A DNA stretch of 12,936 bases. Origin: an uncultured Collinsella sp. Its GTDB lineage: Bacteria > Actinomycetota > Coriobacteriia > Coriobacteriales > Coriobacteriaceae. This document shows, in pieces, positions 10,927 to 12,936 of this stretch. A model generated the notes under the pieces. The model made no database searches. It was given only the letters and a program-made list of their open reading frames with translations, and was not told where the DNA came from. The position numbers were made by a program, and so were the translations under genes. Positions within the stretch are counted from its first letter, which is position 1, and each line of letters begins with the position of its first letter. The DNA lies in assembly GCA_902490095.1 (NCBI GenBank), contig CABUCQ010000050.1, positions 1 through 12,936 of the forward strand. The letters are read 5' to 3'.

Positions 10927-12936
10927 ATGAAAAGACTCCCCCGCCTTGCGTTAGCCGCCGCGTTGTTTGCCGGCTCGCTCGCAGGCATCCCAAGCCTCGC
11001 TTTCGCGGGAAACCTGCCCGCCGCTATTGACGGCTCCGTGGCCGTCATGCACACCAACGATATCCACGGCAGCTACAAGTACAGCTACAACGCAAGCAAG
11101 GGCACCGGCACTGTGGGCTTTGACGGACTGGCGGTTCTCTATAGCGCCCAAAGCAGCGCCCCCGATCTTTTGCTCGATGCGGGCGATACCTTCCACGGGC
11201 AGTCCTTTGCCACCATGAGCGAGGGCAAGAGCATCGCCGAGCTCATGGACACCTTTTATGCAGACGGCTACGACGCGACCACGCCGGGCAACCACGACTG
11301 GAGCTACGGCGCGGACAAACTCCGCACCATGACCGGCAACAGTGCCACCGACACGCCCTTCGCCATGCTCTGCGCGAATGCAACGTCTGCCAACGGCATA
11401 TGGAAATCAAGCTACATCAAGACGCTCAACCGCACCTGGGAGGACAGTGAAAGTCACTCAACGTTCGCCTACCAAATCAAGGTCGGCGTTGTAGGAGCCA
11501 TGGATGAGTCGCTTGGCTCCTCGCTGCGTGCAGACCTAGTCGCGGGCACCAACTTCTCGAGCGCCACGAACGCCATCAATACCGAGGCAGAGCAGCTGCG
11601 CAAGGAGGGCTACGATGTTGTTGTGTGTATCGCGCACACGCTCGACGCAAAGACCTTTGCCACGCGGCTCCGTGGCGTCGATGCCCTTATCGCAGGCCAC
11701 GAGCACATCAACCTTAACGAGAAGGTGACGGGAGCCGACGGCAAGACAATCCATGTTGTCGAGGCGGGCAGCGCCTTTGCCGAAGTGGGACTGCTTTCCG
11801 TCCCCTACGAGTACGACACCAAGGGCACCGAAAGCACCGACGATGACACGGTGGCGGTATACGCAGGCAAAAGCGACGAGAAGCTCTATACCGCCAAGGA
11901 CGTAAACGTTCTTTTGACCGACCCCAACAAGGGCTCCACTTATCAGAGCATCCTTGATGAGGTCCGCGACAACAAGATCAAGCCGCTCGACGATGCCTTT
12001 AGCGCCGCATCGAGCGAGGTGCTCGGCACGAGCTCTACCAATTATTTCTACGGCGAGAACGCATCTGGCACGCACGGCTGGGAGATGGTGCGCACCACCG
12101 ATTTCCGCCCCAGCAAGGAGGACGACGCCACCAAGGCCCAGACCATCGGACATGTGATCTGCGGCTCCTATCTTGACCTGACGGGCGCGGACCTTGCCAT
12201 CGAAAACGCGGGTGGCATCCGCGGCGGCATCGCTGCGGGCGATGTGACCGCCGGCAACGTCATCGCTATCTCGCCCTACGGCAACACCGTGGAGACCTGG
12301 ACCATGACCGGTGCGGACTTCCTGGCAGCGCTCGAGCACTCTCTGCAGATCAGCGACGAGTGCAATCACAGCTACGAGCTTCAGCAAGCCTACGTGGCGG
12401 CCGGCCACACCGAGCAGGAGGCGCAAGACATGTACAAGTGGCGCGACGACTCCGGCAGCGTCCTTTCCTTCGGCGGCATCAACGTGACGATTGATTGGAC
12501 GCAGCCCGAAGGCAAGCGCATCGTGAGCGCCACGCTCACCAAGGATGGCAGCACGCCCGACCCCGCCAAGACCTATACCGTCGCCACCAACAACTACATC
12601 ATCACCAACACGACCGACTTCCCCATCGCCACCAACAACTACATCATCACCAACACGACCGACTTCCCCACCTTCGCAAACGCCACCAAGCACACCGAGT
12701 GGGGTACCTGCGAGTCAGCGCTAAGGGCGCTGATCGGGCAGAACAGCTGGGAGAGCAAGATGGCCTCGCTCGCGGGCACCATCAGCTTTGGCTCCGCTGC
12801 CGTGGACCCCACGCCCACACCGGCCCCGACGCCTAAGCCCTCGCCTAAGACGGACACGACGACCACGAAGGTCATCACCAAGAAGACGACCGGTAAGCTC
12901 GCCGCAACGGGAGACCACACGCTGGCAGTAGTTGGC
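10927..12936 (+). CDS. Secreted 5'-nucleotidase / 2',3'-cyclic phosphodiesterase, cell-wall anchored (3' end outside window)
   Basis: The first 670 residues of an exported metallophosphoesterase that releases phosphate from nucleotides; no stop before the window ends. A signal peptide (MKRLPRLALAAALFAGSLAG) has a likely cut after AFA at 25-27. Metal-binding motifs are HTNDIHG (42-48), LDAGDTF (83-89), GNHDW (121-125), the histidine in IAHT (His237) and GHEH (257-260). The C-terminal nucleotide-binding domain has IENAGGIRGG (425-434) and SPYGNTV (449-455). The region at 551-581 is an exact 15-residue duplication of VATNNYIITNTTDFP, the place of the family's nucleoside loop. From 629 a Pro/Thr linker (PTPTPAPTPKPSP) leads to KLAATGDHTLAVVG, which looks like a LAxTG sorting signal with its hydrophobic tail cut by the edge. 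ATG 10927 has TAAGGA 7 nt upstream. It probably acts in purine or phosphate scavenging outside the cell. Confidence 0.93.
   Translation, partial: MKRLPRLALAAALFAGSLAGIPSLAFAGNLPAAIDGSVAVMHTNDIHGSYKYSYNASKGTGTVGFDGLAVLYSAQSSAPDLLLDAGDTFHGQSFATMSEGKSIAELMDTFYADGYDATTPGNHDWSYGADKLRTMTGNSATDTPFAMLCANATSANGIWKSSYIKTLNRTWEDSESHSTFAYQIKVGVVGAMDESLGSSLRADLVAGTNFSSATNAINTEAEQLRKEGYDVVVCIAHTLDAKTFATRLRGVDALIAGHEHINLNEKVTGADGKTIHVVEAGSAFAEVGLLSVPYEYDTKGTESTDDDTVAVYAGKSDEKLYTAKDVNVLLTDPNKGSTYQSILDEVRDNKIKPLDDAFSAASSEVLGTSSTNYFYGENASGTHGWEMVRTTDFRPSKEDDATKAQTIGHVICGSYLDLTGADLAIENAGGIRGGIAAGDVTAGNVIAISPYGNTVETWTMTGADFLAALEHSLQISDECNHSYELQQAYVAAGHTEQEAQDMYKWRDDSGSVLSFGGINVTIDWTQPEGKRIVSATLTKDGSTPDPAKTYTVATNNYIITNTTDFPIATNNYIITNTTDFPTFANATKHTEWGTCESALRALIGQNSWESKMASLAGTISFGSAAVDPTPTPAPTPKPSPKTDTTTTKVITKKTTGKLAATGDHTLAVVG
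12581..12670 (+). repeat. Exact 45-bp in-frame tandem duplication inside the nucleotidase gene
   Basis: Bases 12581-12625 and 12626-12670 are identical over all 45 positions and directly adjacent, so 15 codons are doubled without a frame change. The lack of any silent difference indicates a very recent event, or an assembly artefact. Confidence 0.95.

Overview
This 12.9 kb window reads as an ordinary chromosomal segment of a GC-rich Gram-positive anaerobe. It most resembles a gut coriobacterium of the Collinsella type. This is inference from the sequence alone, resting on actinobacterial-style codon use, a fused FeoA-FeoB iron transporter, a LAATG cell-wall sorting motif, and a mix of PTS and Trp-type ABC genes. 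No phage, transposase, CRISPR array, rRNA or tRNA gene was seen.

Left part (1-4292, all genes on the minus strand). It holds the N-terminal half of a SotB-like major facilitator exporter cut by the window edge, a 786-residue FeoA-FeoB fusion for ferrous iron uptake, and a 299-residue alpha/beta hydrolase of the acetyl-esterase type. Upstream of feoAB lie two adjacent 17-bp copies of a DtxR/IdeR-like operator. Between feoAB and the hydrolase is a 471-bp gene-free stretch. It contains three 44-nt palindromes in exact 62-bp tandem register, a partial fourth copy, and a separate hairpin with 19-nt arms.

Middle part (4293-6766, plus strand). A divergent regulatory region with a LacI-family-like operator precedes a soluble glucose-type PTS EIIA protein. 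This is followed by a terminator, asparaginyl-tRNA synthetase (asnS, GTG start) and a textbook terminator.

Right part (6767-12936, plus strand). A WYL-domain regulator precedes an ABC importer of the TrpX/Y/Z type (COG2984/COG4120/COG1101): lipoprotein binding protein, a terminator-like hairpin, then permease and ATPase genes that overlap by 8 nt. Two hairpins follow. The window ends inside a secreted, probably sortase-anchored 5'-nucleotidase/cyclic phosphodiesterase. That gene carries an exact, in-frame 45-bp tandem duplication at the position of the family's nucleoside-binding loop.

The theme is housekeeping plus nutrient acquisition: iron, sugar PTS, an aromatic-type substrate ABC importer, and extracellular nucleotide hydrolysis. 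The least explained items are the 62-bp palindromic array, the exact duplication in the nucleotidase, and the alternative RNA pairings in the ABC leader. I did not find a convincing undescribed multi-gene system.
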